From Levilactobacillus fuyuanensis (GTDB taxonomy: Bacteria; Bacillota; Bacilli; Lactobacillales; Lactobacillaceae): a DNA stretch of 64,000 bases. The notes beneath the pieces were generated by a model. The model searched no databases, was not told the origin of the DNA, and saw only the letters and a list, made by a program, of their open reading frames with translations. The stretch lies in contig NZ_RHNZ01000012.1 in the NCBI RefSeq assembly GCF_003946395.1, positions 27,782 through 91,781 on the forward strand, read 5' to 3'. This document shows positions 8,839 to 17,524 of the stretch, piece by piece. Position numbers and translations under genes: made by a program. Every line of letters starts with the position of its first letter. Position 1 is the stretch's first letter.

Positions 8839-10197
8839 TCAGTGGAAAGCCATGTTCAGTAGCAGGACAATCAGAATACCCACGACGGAAATTACGGTTT
8901 CCAACACGGTCCAGATACTCAGGGTCTGCTTTACCGTCAAATCGAAGTATTCTCTGAACATCCAGAACCCAGCATCGTTCACGTGAGAGGCGGCCAATGA
9001 CCCAGCTCCAATAGCGAGCACCATTAATGCGGGATCAACGCCAGCTTGTGCCATCAGTGGCGCAACAATCCCAGCGGCAGTCAGTGCGGCCACGGTTGCG
9101 GAACCCAAGGCTACCCGGAGAACAACGGCGACCAGCCACCCCAGAATCAGTGGGGACATGTTGGAGTCGATGAAGATCTTAGCGACTTCCTTACCGACAC
9201 CACCGTCGATCAGGACTTGCTTGAAGGCGCCACCACCCCCGATAACCAGAAGCAACATGGCAATCGACTTCACAGCGTTTTCGATGGATTCCATGATTTC
9301 TGAGGTCTTGCGGTTCCGGCCCCAACCCATGGTAAACATCGCTACCATTAGTGAGATCAGCATGGCAATTGCGGGGTCCCCAATCAGCGCGACGATTTGG
9401 TCGAGTAGGGAGGCATTCTTGGTGGGCGTTGCGCCACCGTCGACCGTCATCTTGTAGATGGTCGTGATGGCCATCAGGATTACGGGGAACAGAGATGTCA
9501 GCACGGAGAGCCCAAAGCTGGGTGATTCGGACGGTTTAAACGTCTTGATTTCACCCAGTGACGACAGGTTCCCCTTACGCTCGAAAGCGGCGGGGGCGTA
9601 ACGTTGGGCCAGCTTGGTAAACATAGGCCCGGCAACAATGGCACACGGAATGGCGACGACTAACCCGAACAGCAGAACCTTCCCATCGTTAGCGTTCAAG
9701 ATCGCCGCGATGGCAACAGGTGCTGGGTGAGGGGGCAGAAATCCGTGGGTCACGGACAGTGCAGCCGCCATGGAAATCCCTAAGTAAAGGATTGGCACAT
9801 CGGCTTCAATAGCGATGGCAAAGACGATTGGGATCAACAGAACCATCCCAACTTCAAAGAAGAGCGCGATACCCAGAATAAATGAAGCGAGCATGATGGC
9901 CATTTGCAGGCGTTTCTTCCCGAATTTGTCAATCAACGTGGTAGCAATAACGTAGGCCCCACCGGCATCGGCGACTAACCGACCCAGCATGGCACCAAAT
10001 CCGAAGACTAAGGAGAGTTCGCCAAGTTGGCTCCCAATCCCAGCCTCCACGGTCGTGGCAATTTTGGTTAAGTCCATCCCCAGCAGAATCGCTGTAAGAA
10101 CGGAGGTCAAAATCAGGGAGACGAAAGTATTGATCTTAAACTTGATGATTAAAACCAATAAAAAAATGACCCCGATGACTAAAGCTATAAGTTCCAT
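8839..10197 (-). CDS. gntP: Gluconate permease, GntP family (first paralog)
   Basis: Integral membrane gluconate:H+ symporter, 452 residues, about 12-14 hydrophobic segments. Family-conserved stretches are visible: GFGAMLGRLVADAGGA near residue 70, HGFLPPHPAPVAIA near 155, and SHVNDAGFWMFREYFDLTV near the C terminus. It lies downstream of gntK on the same strand with a 166-base gap that contains a small hairpin. The RpiR-type regulator is divergent beyond gntK, so gluconate or a related aldonate is the likely substrate. A second GntP gene is at 20018-21373. Confidence 0.92.
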   Translation of the reverse strand: MELIALVIGVIFLLVLIIKFKINTFVSLILTSVLTAILLGMDLTKIATTVEAGIGSQLGELSLVFGFGAMLGRLVADAGGAYVIATTLIDKFGKKRLQMAIMLASFILGIALFFEVGMVLLIPIVFAIAIEADVPILYLGISMAAALSVTHGFLPPHPAPVAIAAILNANDGKVLLFGLVVAIPCAIVAGPMFTKLAQRYAPAAFERKGNLSSLGEIKTFKPSESPSFGLSVLTSLFPVILMAITTIYKMTVDGGATPTKNASLLDQIVALIGDPAIAMLISLMVAMFTMGWGRNRKTSEIMESIENAVKSIAMLLLVIGGGGAFKQVLIDGGVGKEVAKIFIDSNMSPLILGWLVAVVLRVALGSATVAALTAAGIVAPLMAQAGVDPALMVLAIGAGSLAASHVNDAGFWMFREYFDLTVKQTLSIWTVLETVISVVGILIVLLLNMAFH

Positions 10198-10230
10198 AAG
10201 GTAAGCCCTTTCATTTTTAGAATTTTGAAA

Positions 10231-10252
10231 AGCCGATGCATCAGCACCGGCT
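10231..10252 (-). terminator. Small hairpin between gntK and gntP (possible attenuator)
   Basis: AGCCGATGC (10231-10239) pairs with GCACCGGCT (10244-10252) with one mismatch. On the minus strand it is followed by only four T, so it could partly terminate or stabilise the gntK 3' end rather than end the operon. Confidence 0.4.
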
Positions 10253-10363
10253 CTTCACTGTAAGCAAACATCATTGTAACCGATTCATCTTGAAATCGCC
10301 ACAATAACGTTTCATAAATTTAATTGTATGTTAGCTTACTTTCTGAAAATTTCAGGGGCTTAC

Positions 10364-11914
10364 TTATTTCTCTTTGGAAATATCAACATGTGTCCGTTGG
10401 TATTCGGCAATGTTCTTGTATTCAGATTGCAGTTGCCGACTCAGACGGATGTAGATTGGCACCAAGGCCCGGTAGGCACTGTAGGTGTCTGGGTTTGGAT
10501 GGTGAACGTTAGCGACCCCGATGAAGTTCTTCACAACGGAGAGGTCGTCGATCATACCCAAGGCGTACATCCCTAGGGTTGCGGCACCCAAGGCAGTCCC
10601 TTCAGGACTCTCAGGAATCGTCACATCTTGTTCAAAGATGTCCGCCAACATTTGGCGCCAGAGAGCAGAACGGGCGAAACCACCAGTTGCTTGGATGCTA
10701 GAAGGCTTGCCGACAACTTCTTCCAGGGCCAACATGACCGTGTAGAGGTTGTAGACGATACCTTCGAGGGCAGCCCGCACCATGTGGGCCCGCGAGTGCG
10801 TCCGTGTCAGACCGAAGAAGGAACCACGCGCGTTGGCGTCCCAGATTGGGGCCCGTTCGCCACCCAGGAAGGGATGGAAGATCAGACCGTCGGAACCGGC
10901 TGGAATCTTTTCAGCAATCTCAGTTAAGAGGTCGTAAGAATCCACGTGCATCTGTTCTGCGGTCAACTTTTCTGGTGCGAAGAGTTGGTCACGAACCCAA
11001 CGGAAGACGATCCCACCGTTGTTGACTGGCCCACCAACGACCCAGTGATCTTTGGACAGGTAGTAACAGAATACCCGGCCCTTAGGATCGATCTTGGGCT
11101 TGTCAGTAACGACCCGCACGGCACCGGAAGTCCCGATGGTTACGGCAACGACACCGGGATCGATGGCGTTAACCCCCAAGTTAGCCAGGGGACCATCGGA
11201 AGCCCCCATGACGAATGGCGTGTTGGCGTCCATACCGATAACGCCGGCGTAATCAGCCTTCATGCCGGTAATTTGATCAGTGGTATCAACCAGCTTTGGC
11301 AATTGGTCGCGGGTAATCCCGGCGACTTCCAAGGCTTGGTCGTCCCAGTCCATGTTGAAGATATTGAAGAGCCCCGTAGCGTTGGCAATGGAGTAGTCTT
11401 CTTGCAACACGCCAAATAACTTGTAGATGACGTATTCCTTGATACCCACGAACCAACGTGCTTGTTTGAAGAGGTCTGGTTGTTCATTGCGTAACCAGAT
11501 CAACTTGCTCAGGGGGGTCATTGGGTGAATTGGCGTCCCAGTCTTTTCGTAAAGTTGCTTACCAACGCCGTTCTCACGGAGTTCATCAGCGTATTTTACG
11601 GCCCGGTTATCTGCCCAGGTAATGGCCCGCGTCAGTGGCTTGTGATTCTCATCTAGCAGAATCAAGCTGTGCATTGCTGCGGAGAAGGAGACACCGTGTA
11701 GGTCGCCGTTCTTCAAGTCTGCCTTCCGTAAGACGGTCGTCAAACCATCAATGATGGCGGAGAAGATTTCTTCTGGATCTTCTTCAGCCATGTCCGGTAC
11801 ATCCTGGTAGAGGGGATAAAGGTTGTTGGAGTAGCCCTGCATCTTACCCGTGGTATCATACAGAACGGTCTTAACGCTGGTCGTGCCAATATCGACCCCA
11901 ATCATGTAGTCCAT
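10364..11914 (-). CDS. gntK: Gluconokinase, FGGY family
   Basis: Cytosolic kinase phosphorylating gluconate to 6-phosphogluconate, which enters the phosphoketolase or pentose phosphate route. The 516 residues are typical of FGGY sugar kinases: N-terminal phosphate loop IGVDIGTTSVKTVLYD, FGGY segment near GVSFSAAMHSLILLD, the ATP-domain GTSGAVR motif near residue 263, and GGFARSALWRQMLADI near residue 415. The ATG start (11912-11914) has AAAGGAAG about 8 bases upstream. It is divergent from an rpiR gene and followed by gntP, the normal arrangement of gluconate genes in lactic acid bacteria. Substrate is inferred from this linkage. Confidence 0.9.
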   Translation of the reverse strand: MDYMIGVDIGTTSVKTVLYDTTGKMQGYSNNLYPLYQDVPDMAEEDPEEIFSAIIDGLTTVLRKADLKNGDLHGVSFSAAMHSLILLDENHKPLTRAITWADNRAVKYADELRENGVGKQLYEKTGTPIHPMTPLSKLIWLRNEQPDLFKQARWFVGIKEYVIYKLFGVLQEDYSIANATGLFNIFNMDWDDQALEVAGITRDQLPKLVDTTDQITGMKADYAGVIGMDANTPFVMGASDGPLANLGVNAIDPGVVAVTIGTSGAVRVVTDKPKIDPKGRVFCYYLSKDHWVVGGPVNNGGIVFRWVRDQLFAPEKLTAEQMHVDSYDLLTEIAEKIPAGSDGLIFHPFLGGERAPIWDANARGSFFGLTRTHSRAHMVRAALEGIVYNLYTVMLALEEVVGKPSSIQATGGFARSALWRQMLADIFEQDVTIPESPEGTALGAATLGMYALGMIDDLSVVKNFIGVANVHHPNPDTYSAYRALVPIYIRLSRQLQSEYKNIAEYQRTHVDISKEK

Positions 11915-12119
11915 TGTGCTCTTCCTTTCGTGGTGCGATTATTAAATGAAAAAATCATCCTGCTTTGAACGATACCGCATCGTCCGTTAGAACGCAACGA
12001 CAATGCTCGTGAAACACCAAGACACCTGTTAAACGGTAGCGTTCAGTGCGCAGATGTAAAATTTCCGCTTCGACTATTATATGAAAAGAAGTTTCACATT
12101 TCAAGTGAAATGTTGTAAA
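11915..12119. promoter_or_regulatory. Divergent control region gntK / rpiR with several inverted repeats
   Basis: Inverted repeats seen: ACGAT (11969-11973) and ATCGT (11979-11983); AACG-gtag-CGTT at about 12032-12043; and a TGAAA/TTTCA cluster at about 12082-12112 (TTTCACATTTCAAGTGAAA), the half-site form common to RpiR-family operators. A TATTAT box at 12075-12080 may be the rpiR -10. The rpiR product probably binds here and controls both directions. Confidence 0.5.
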
Positions 12120-13028
12120 ATGTTTACAAAAGGTAATCTTTTTGAAAATTATCGGAAGGGGGCGGCGACTATCGCACGCTCAACCATTGGAAAGATTCGG
12201 GGGACGTATGATCAGTTGTCTCGAACGGAAAAAAAGGTGGCCCAGTTGGCGTTGGATAACCCAGCCGTGGTCAGTGAAATGACGATTAAGGAATTAGCGA
12301 GTGCCACGGGGGTTTCGACCGCGACCATTTCCCGTTTCGTCAAGCGGATGGACTACTCGAACTATCGGGAATTTACGATGGCTCTGGCCCATACCGCAGC
12401 CGAGATGACGCCGCAACAGAATAGTTTTCCAGAATTAGCCGAGGGGGATTCACTTGCAACGATTGCGAACAAAACCTTTCGCTTTTCCATAAATTCTTTA
12501 CGGGCAACAAACGAAGCGTTGAACGAGGATGATTTGGCGCGAGCTGTTATCAAAATTATCAATGCTAAGACGGTGGCTTTCTTTGGTTTGGGCGGCTCTG
12601 CTGTAGCGGCTCTCGATGGCTACCACAAGTTCTTGCGGACACCACTGAACGTGACTTACCATCCCGACTACGATATTCAACTGATGCAGGCGGCCCGAAT
12701 GACGGCCCAGGACTGTGCGATTGTGATTTCTCACTCAGGTCGAAACCATGAGACCTTGGAGATTGTACGGGAGCTCAAACGTAACGGGGTGGCCATTATC
12801 GTCATTACCAGCTACAGCGGTTCCGAACTGGCTCAGGCAGCAGCGGTCACATTTCTCTCCCTCACGGATGAGGTCAAGTACCGTTCAGAGGGGATGTACT
12901 CGTTGATTTCGCAAATGACGATCCTCGACAGTCTTTTTATGATGACCGTCTTGCGCAGTTCTTCACGTACTAAACCCGTTTTGACCCGGGTCAGAGACGT
13001 TATCGAACAGACCCGTTACGATTCCTAG
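12120..13028 (+). CDS. RpiR-family transcriptional regulator (probable gluconate regulator)
   Basis: DNA-binding regulator with an N-terminal RpiR helix-turn-helix (LSRTEKKVAQ ... MTIKELASATGVSTATISRF) and a C-terminal SIS phosphosugar-binding domain (GLGGSAVAALDGYHKF, VISHSGRNHETLEIVRELK). It is divergent from gntK-gntP and so likely senses 6-phosphogluconate or a related phosphosugar. The start is uncertain. ATG at 12081 overlaps a probable -10 box and an operator; ATG at 12120 has no Shine-Dalgarno sequence. The only good ribosome binding site (GGAAGGGGG, 12154-12162) is 8 bases before an in-frame ATC at 12171, which would give an N terminus of normal RpiR length. Length from 12120 is 302 residues. 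Confidence 0.85.
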   Translation: MFTKGNLFENYRKGAATIARSTIGKIRGTYDQLSRTEKKVAQLALDNPAVVSEMTIKELASATGVSTATISRFVKRMDYSNYREFTMALAHTAAEMTPQQNSFPELAEGDSLATIANKTFRFSINSLRATNEALNEDDLARAVIKIINAKTVAFFGLGGSAVAALDGYHKFLRTPLNVTYHPDYDIQLMQAARMTAQDCAIVISHSGRNHETLEIVRELKRNGVAIIVITSYSGSELAQAAAVTFLSLTDEVKYRSEGMYSLISQMTILDSLFMMTVLRSSSRTKPVLTRVRDVIEQTRYDS

Positions 13029-13094
13029 CAGTCATGGTATAATGGACGGCATACCTCCAATAGGGGGTGAATACCTGACGAAGGAGAATGGTGA

Positions 13095-13862
13095 TTGACG
13101 GTGAAACGACGCGACTATCAACCCATATATGACAACACGTTTCGGCGCCGCCACCGGTATCGCCGCTGGTTTATCGTGTTGGCCTTAGTCCTGCTCATTC
13201 TTGGGGGCGGCTGGGGCTGGTTCCGATGGGACGCTCACCAGCGCGCTCAGGTGGCCAGCTATCCCGTTCGCGGGGTCACGGTCAATCAGGACAGTGGTTA
13301 CCTAGACTTTCAGCAGTTGGCAAAGAGTGAAACGTTTGTCTACCTGCAAGCGACGTCGGGAGCGACCTATACCGACGATGACTTTAGCGATAATTATTCG
13401 CGGTCCCAAGGGGCAGACATTCAGGTTGGGGTGGCCCACACCTTTAGTTTCACCACTTCGGCACAACGCCAGTTCAATCACTTTAAAAGAACAGTTAAGA
13501 GAAATTCAGGAACCTTACCTATTATGGTAGCGGTTAGTTACTACGGTAAATATAACAGTAGCAATACGGAAATGGCAACAGAGGGGCAGAAACTCAAAAC
13601 GTTGGTACAGCTGCTCAATAGCCAGTACCATCAGGGCGTAGTCATCTTTGCTAGCAAGTCCGTATTGACACAATTTGTAAGGCCAGTCTTGCCCAACCAG
13701 GACTATTGGACCGCCGGTGGTAAGCTGTCAGGGCATTCGCAACAGGTCAAGCTGATCGAATACGATGCCAACGGGAAGGTTACCCAGAATGGGCAGGATC
13801 TGCCGGTGGCTAAGTCGGTGTTCAATGGTACCCGCCGCGACTGGCACGCCTTTACCAAGTAA
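13095..13862 (+). CDS. Membrane-anchored GH25 (lysozyme-like) protein lacking catalytic residues
   Basis: Residues 25-43 form one membrane segment after a very basic N terminus, giving an N-in anchor. The rest matches the glycoside hydrolase 25 fold (YPVRGVxV start, VGVxHxFSF strand, YYG after the catalytic strand). In active GH25 enzymes the acidic residues lie in GxDVS, KATEG and DxEYYG. Here the equivalent positions are Thr62, Ser88, Ala146 and Ser148, so all four are lost while the scaffold is kept. It is therefore probably a wall-binding or regulatory pseudoenzyme, not a muramidase. The start is TTG 13095, 8 bases after AAGGAG (GTG 13101 is possible). It lies 66 bases behind rpiR. Confidence 0.8.
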   Translation: MTVKRRDYQPIYDNTFRRRHRYRRWFIVLALVLLILGGGWGWFRWDAHQRAQVASYPVRGVTVNQDSGYLDFQQLAKSETFVYLQATSGATYTDDDFSDNYSRSQGADIQVGVAHTFSFTTSAQRQFNHFKRTVKRNSGTLPIMVAVSYYGKYNSSNTEMATEGQKLKTLVQLLNSQYHQGVVIFASKSVLTQFVRPVLPNQDYWTAGGKLSGHSQQVKLIEYDANGKVTQNGQDLPVAKSVFNGTRRDWHAFTK

Positions 13863-13876
13863 ATTATCCTAAATTT

Positions 13877-14060
13877 CGGCTCTCAGTCGCCCCTGAAGAT
13901 GCCGGGACGCTGTGGGCGGACGCTCAGAGCCAAAGAGCGGTCTCTGAGCTTGTCTTTGAACCGCAAAGAAGCGCGTTTCAAAGACACCAATTATCTAAGT
14001 GGCTATGTCGCCACTTAGATAATTCCCACGGCTGAGCATCTTCAGGGGCGACTTCCGCCT
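13877..14060 (-). repeat. Family B cloverleaf repeat, copy B2
   Basis: The best-formed copy. A perfect 16-bp outer stem (13887-13902 with 14036-14051) encloses three hairpins: GCTCAGAG (13922-13929) with CTCTGAGC (13942-13949); TGTCTTTGAA (13951-13960) with TTCAAAGACA (13977-13986); and a perfect 15-bp stem AATTATCTAAGTGGC (13989-14003) with GCCACTTAGATAATT (14010-14024). In the orientation of the other copies it lies on the minus strand. It starts 15 bases after the GH25 stop codon. There is no ORF. Confidence 0.8.
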
Positions 14061-14115
14061 TAAACTGCAGGATAATTGCAAGACTTGGTGTTCTTGAAAA
14101 TTAATATGTATTGAA

Positions 14116-14144
14116 ACAGTAGTCAGCTTGGCTACTGTTTTTTA
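14116..14144 (+). terminator. Rho-independent terminator downstream of the GH25-like gene
   Basis: ACAGTAG (14116-14122) with CTACTGT (14132-14138), then a T run. It lies between repeats B2 and B3. Confidence 0.75.
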
Positions 14145-14164
14145 TTTGCGTTAAACGGCAAAAA

Positions 14165-14369
14165 CTTACTTAGCCGGAGGAGGGCAGGGGTGGCGCCAGC
14201 CGTGACAACGGTGTTAGACCGGGTGGTTGATTCTTCCCGGCCTTACTGCGTGGGACGTGTTTGGAAACTCGCCTGAATTTGGCGAGGTTTCAAACCGAGC
14301 TGGAAGCCCGTACTTTGGCTGCAAGCGGTCCCCATAGCGGCAGAACCCCTGCCAGCCGCAGGTGACAAT
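14165..14369 (+). repeat. Family B cloverleaf repeat, copy B3
   Basis: Outer stem GGCAGGGG (14183-14190) with CCCCTGCC (14346-14353). Inner hairpins: a CCGGG/CCCGG pair at about 14219-14240; TTTGGAAACTCGCC (14260-14273) with GGCGAGGTTTCAAA (14281-14294); and AGCC/GGCT at about 14304-14320. The shared junction motifs CAGCCGTG (14197-14204) and GGTCCCCATAGC (about 14327-14338) are present. It is in the opposite orientation to B2, about 105 bases away. Confidence 0.78.
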
Positions 14370-14396
14370 TTTTATCCGATTTTACACAAATCAAAC

Positions 14397-14430
14397 AAAA
14401 GCCGCAGCCTCCAAATCTGGGGCTACGGCT
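14397..14430 (-). terminator. Terminator of the DUF4828 gene
   Basis: AGCCGCAGCC (14400-14409) with GGCTACGGCT (14421-14430), one mismatch; the minus-strand T run is at 14397-14400. Confidence 0.78.
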
Positions 14431-14465
14431 TCGTTAAGTATTTAACACACGACATGGGTACCAGT

Positions 14466-14843
14466 CTATGAAGGCTGATCTGTCGATGCCAGTGGTTTCA
14501 TCGCGTAAGTACAATCGTCGGCTTCATCGAAAAAGGAAATTGGTTGGTGTTCGTTGGCGTGAATGGTTAAGTGATAGCCAAACTTATCCTGAAAGGTAAG
14601 CTGTTGGTCGTTGAGGTTCTTTACGGACACCTGTAGCTGATGGTTATCGATCTGCACGTCAAGATTAGGACTAATTTCTAACCGGTGACGTCGCTGGTTA
14701 TGGGGGTCAACGAACTGCCACGTACCGACATAAAACAACGGCGACTCACTGGGCTGGGGCTTTTTCTTTCTACGTAATGAGAATCCACCTGTTAAACCAG
14801 CCACGAGTGAAACGCCAAATAATGCGAGTTCTCGACCTTTCAC
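14466..14843 (-). CDS. DUF4828 small protein
   Basis: Protein of 125 residues of a lactobacillus-type family of unknown function (DUF4828). It has a short hydrophobic N terminus (ALFGVSLVAGLTGGFSL) followed by a basic run RRKKK, then a small beta-rich domain starting at FYVGTWQFVDP. Likely membrane-associated or exported, but this is not certain. The start is GTG at 14841-14843, chosen because GGGAGGG lies about 8 bases upstream; the longer ATG frame to 14927 has no ribosome binding site. It is a single gene with its own terminator, divergent from the oxidoreductase gene. Confidence 0.72.
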   Translation of the reverse strand: MKGRELALFGVSLVAGLTGGFSLRRKKKPQPSESPLFYVGTWQFVDPHNQRRHRLEISPNLDVQIDNHQLQVSVKNLNDQQLTFQDKFGYHLTIHANEHQPISFFDEADDCTYAMKPLASTDQPS

Positions 14844-15010
14844 CGGTAATCCCTCCCTTGAATTATTAGTTACTCTCAATATAACATTTCTGGACAGAAA
14901 ACTGGGGCTTTTTCTCCCAGATTTCAAAGAAAATTAATTCTATTGCTATGCCTAACGCGATGCGACTGTTAGAATAAAGTTAACGCTAGAAAATCGATGG
15001 AGGGATTGCA

Positions 15011-16012
15011 ATGATTCGCATTGGAACTGTAGGGACGAACTGGATTACGCAACAATTGGTCGAGGCGGTAGCTTTATCGAAACGCTACACGCTGGCTGGG
15101 GTCTACTCCCGGCACCAAGAAACGGCGGACGCCTTCGCTCAGAAGAACCAGGCCGAGAAGAGCTATACCGATTATGAAACCATGTTAGACCAGGCCAACT
15201 TGAATGTGGTCTACATTGCGTCACCAAACAGCTTGCACTTTAAGCAAGCCATGGCTGCAATTGACCGGGATATTTCCATCATCGTTGAGAAGCCAGCCTT
15301 CAGTAACCGACGGGAAATGGCTGCAATCATGGCCGAACTCAAGCAGCATCCAGCCGTGAAATACTTTGAAGCGGCTCGGCACGTCCACACACCAAACTTC
15401 AAGGCCATCAGTAAGGCGCTCATGGCACTCCCAACTGTTCAAGGGGCCGCTTTGACTTACATGAAGTACTCCTCTCGTTACGATAAGGTTTTGGATGGTG
15501 AACAACCAAATGTCTTCACCAAGGAATTCTCCGGTGGGGCACTTCAAGACTTGGGGGTCTACCCAATTTACTTGGCCATCGCGTTGTTTGGCCAACCTGA
15601 ACACGTGGCCTTTTTCCCAACGATCATTGCAACCGGTGCCGATGGTAAGGGCTTGGCAATGCTACGCTATGGTGACTTCGATGTGACCGTGAACTTCGGG
15701 AAGACCAGCAACTCTTACGCCTTATCCGAAATTTACGGGCTGAAGGAAACTATCACCATCGACAGTGCTGGCGAATTGACCCACGTTGAAGAACGTGATG
15801 CTAGTGGTAAGGCCACCGACTTGAGCTCTGCCGAATTGGCCAACCCAATGTTACCGGAAGCTGAGGACTTTGCCCGGATTCTGGAAGCACCAGATGATAA
15901 GCAGAACGTGGCCGATTACCAACGCTGGTTACAGTGGAGTTTGACGGTCAACCAAGTATTATTCGATCTGCGGGTCTCCGCTAACTTGAAGTTCCCAGCC
16001 GATCAACACTAA
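15011..16012 (+). CDS. Gfo/Idh/MocA-family oxidoreductase
   Basis: NAD(P)-dependent oxidoreductase of 333 residues. The N-terminal Rossmann domain begins IRIGTVGTNWITQ, and the EKPAFSNRREM segment near residue 93 is the family Glu-Lys-Pro active-site motif. A C-terminal sheet domain follows (GGALQDLGVYPIYLA, containing the family DLGVY pattern). The substrate is unknown; sugars, polyols and inositols are common for the family. ATG start with GGAGGG 8 bases upstream. The DEAD-helicase gene follows 15 bases later and is probably co-transcribed, although no functional link is evident. Confidence 0.88.
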   Translation: MIRIGTVGTNWITQQLVEAVALSKRYTLAGVYSRHQETADAFAQKNQAEKSYTDYETMLDQANLNVVYIASPNSLHFKQAMAAIDRDISIIVEKPAFSNRREMAAIMAELKQHPAVKYFEAARHVHTPNFKAISKALMALPTVQGAALTYMKYSSRYDKVLDGEQPNVFTKEFSGGALQDLGVYPIYLAIALFGQPEHVAFFPTIIATGADGKGLAMLRYGDFDVTVNFGKTSNSYALSEIYGLKETITIDSAGELTHVEERDASGKATDLSSAELANPMLPEAEDFARILEAPDDKQNVADYQRWLQWSLTVNQVLFDLRVSANLKFPADQH

Positions 16013-16027
16013 GAAAGAGGAAAATAA

Positions 16028-17383
16028 ATGCTAAAACAATTCGAGGCTCATTTTAAAGACTTGGGCTACACTGAACCGACCGCAATTCAGACGGCAGTTT
16101 ATGAGCCGCTAGCGGGAGACCAGAACGTCTTGGGCCTCGCGCCAACGGGTTCGGGGAAGACCGTGGCGTTTACGCTACCGGCCTTAGCCAACCTGTTACC
16201 CGGGGACGGCACCCAACTGATTGTGTTGGAACCCTCCCAGGAGCTGGCCATTCAGACCAGTCGGGTCATGCGTGATTGGGCCAAACTGTTGGATTTGAAG
16301 GTGGTTGCCCTGACCGGGGGGGCCAACGTCAAACGCCAAACGGAACGCTTGAAAAAACGGCCAGAAGTCATCGTCGGAACGCCGGGCCGGGTCTTGAATC
16401 TGGTCAGCGACCGGAAACTAAAGCTACACCTGGTTTCCCTACTGATCGTCGATGAGGCCGATGACCTGTTGACGGGGGATACTCTGGATACGGTGCGGTC
16501 AATCGCCCAGGACATGCCAGCCGATGTTCAATTGGGCTTCTTCTCCGCAACGGATACGCCAATTCTTCACGAACTCGAGCAATGGTTTGGACAGTCTGTG
16601 ACCCGGATTGACGTCCGTCAGGAGGATAATACCCAGGGCGTCGTCCGGCATGGCCTTTTACAAGTCGGTATGGGTAAGCGTGACCAGATGCTGAAGCGGA
16701 TGCTCGCGATGCCAAACTTCCGGGCATTGGTCTTCTTCAAACAAGCCAACACCTTACGGCAGACGGCAACGCGGTTCTATCATGAGCACATGTCTGCGGC
16801 GAGTCTGACCAGTGATCTTCGTCAGGTGCAACGGGAAAAGGCCTTGCAGGACTTCCGGTTAGGTCGGACACGCTTATTGTTGACGACGGATGTCGCGGCA
16901 CGGGGGCTCGATATTCCTAAGCTGCCGGCCGTTATCAACTATGATCTGCCAACTTCCGTGAACGAATACGTTCACCGGGTTGGCCGGACGGGTCGGATGG
17001 GCGAACCGGGACAGGTTATCAGTCTCGGGGATGACCATGATTTACGGGACCTCAAGAAACTCTTGAAGGATACCGACTATGACTTGGTACCGCTGTACTT
17101 CAGTGGGCGAACATTGACGACTGAGAAACCAGTTGCGGTGACACCACAAGCAACGGCAGCAACCGCCAAGCCAAGTGCCGCTGCATCGGCCAAAACGCCT
17201 AAGGGTGCGGGTAAGCCAGCAGCCGCAGGTGAAAAGCCAACGGGCAAGGCCAGTGCCAATGCTCCGCGTGCCAAGCAGGAACCCAATCCTTCTAAGAAAA
17301 AGAAGCATAAGAACCGCCATACCAAGAATAAGGGTATGCGTAAAAAGTGGCGCGACCGCGATGCACAACAATCACAACAGTAA
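16028..17383 (+). CDS. DEAD-box ATP-dependent RNA helicase
   Basis: RNA helicase of 451 residues. Motifs in order: Q motif (FKDLGYTEPTAIQ, residues 9-21), Walker A APTGSGKT (38-45), PGRVL, DEAD as VDEADDLL, SAT, ARGLDIP, and HRVGRTGR. The C-terminal tail of about 90 residues is low-complexity, rich in Ala/Lys/Pro and ending in a strongly basic KKKKHKN-type stretch, typical of RNA-binding tails of cold-shock helicases. Role: RNA unwinding in ribosome assembly or mRNA decay (family knowledge). It lies just behind the oxidoreductase and upstream of tRNA-Arg. A hairpin AATAATCCG/CGGATTATT (17401-17433) follows but lacks a T run. Confidence 0.93.
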   Translation: MLKQFEAHFKDLGYTEPTAIQTAVYEPLAGDQNVLGLAPTGSGKTVAFTLPALANLLPGDGTQLIVLEPSQELAIQTSRVMRDWAKLLDLKVVALTGGANVKRQTERLKKRPEVIVGTPGRVLNLVSDRKLKLHLVSLLIVDEADDLLTGDTLDTVRSIAQDMPADVQLGFFSATDTPILHELEQWFGQSVTRIDVRQEDNTQGVVRHGLLQVGMGKRDQMLKRMLAMPNFRALVFFKQANTLRQTATRFYHEHMSAASLTSDLRQVQREKALQDFRLGRTRLLLTTDVAARGLDIPKLPAVINYDLPTSVNEYVHRVGRTGRMGEPGQVISLGDDHDLRDLKKLLKDTDYDLVPLYFSGRTLTTEKPVAVTPQATAATAKPSAAASAKTPKGAGKPAAAGEKPTGKASANAPRAKQEPNPSKKKKHKNRHTKNKGMRKKWRDRDAQQSQQ

Positions 17384-17439
17384 TTAACCTTTTGAAATCA
17401 AATAATCCGTGGTAAACTTAAAAGCGGATTATTGATATT

Positions 17440-17512
17440 GTCCCTATAGCACAACAGGATAGGGCACTCGCCTCCTAAGCGAATGATCCCGGTTCGAGTC
17501 CGGGTGGGGACA
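17440..17512 (+). tRNA. tRNA-Arg (anticodon CCU)
   Basis: Seventy-three bases folding as a tRNA: acceptor GTCCCTA with TGGGGAC, anticodon loop CTCCTAA (anticodon CCT) on stem TCGC/GCGA, and T arm CCCGG-TTCGAGT-CCGGG. The discriminator base is A and CCA is not encoded. It reads AGG codons. It is followed immediately by a triplet of family A repeats. Confidence 0.95.
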
Positions 17513-17524
17513 TATTAGAAAAGA

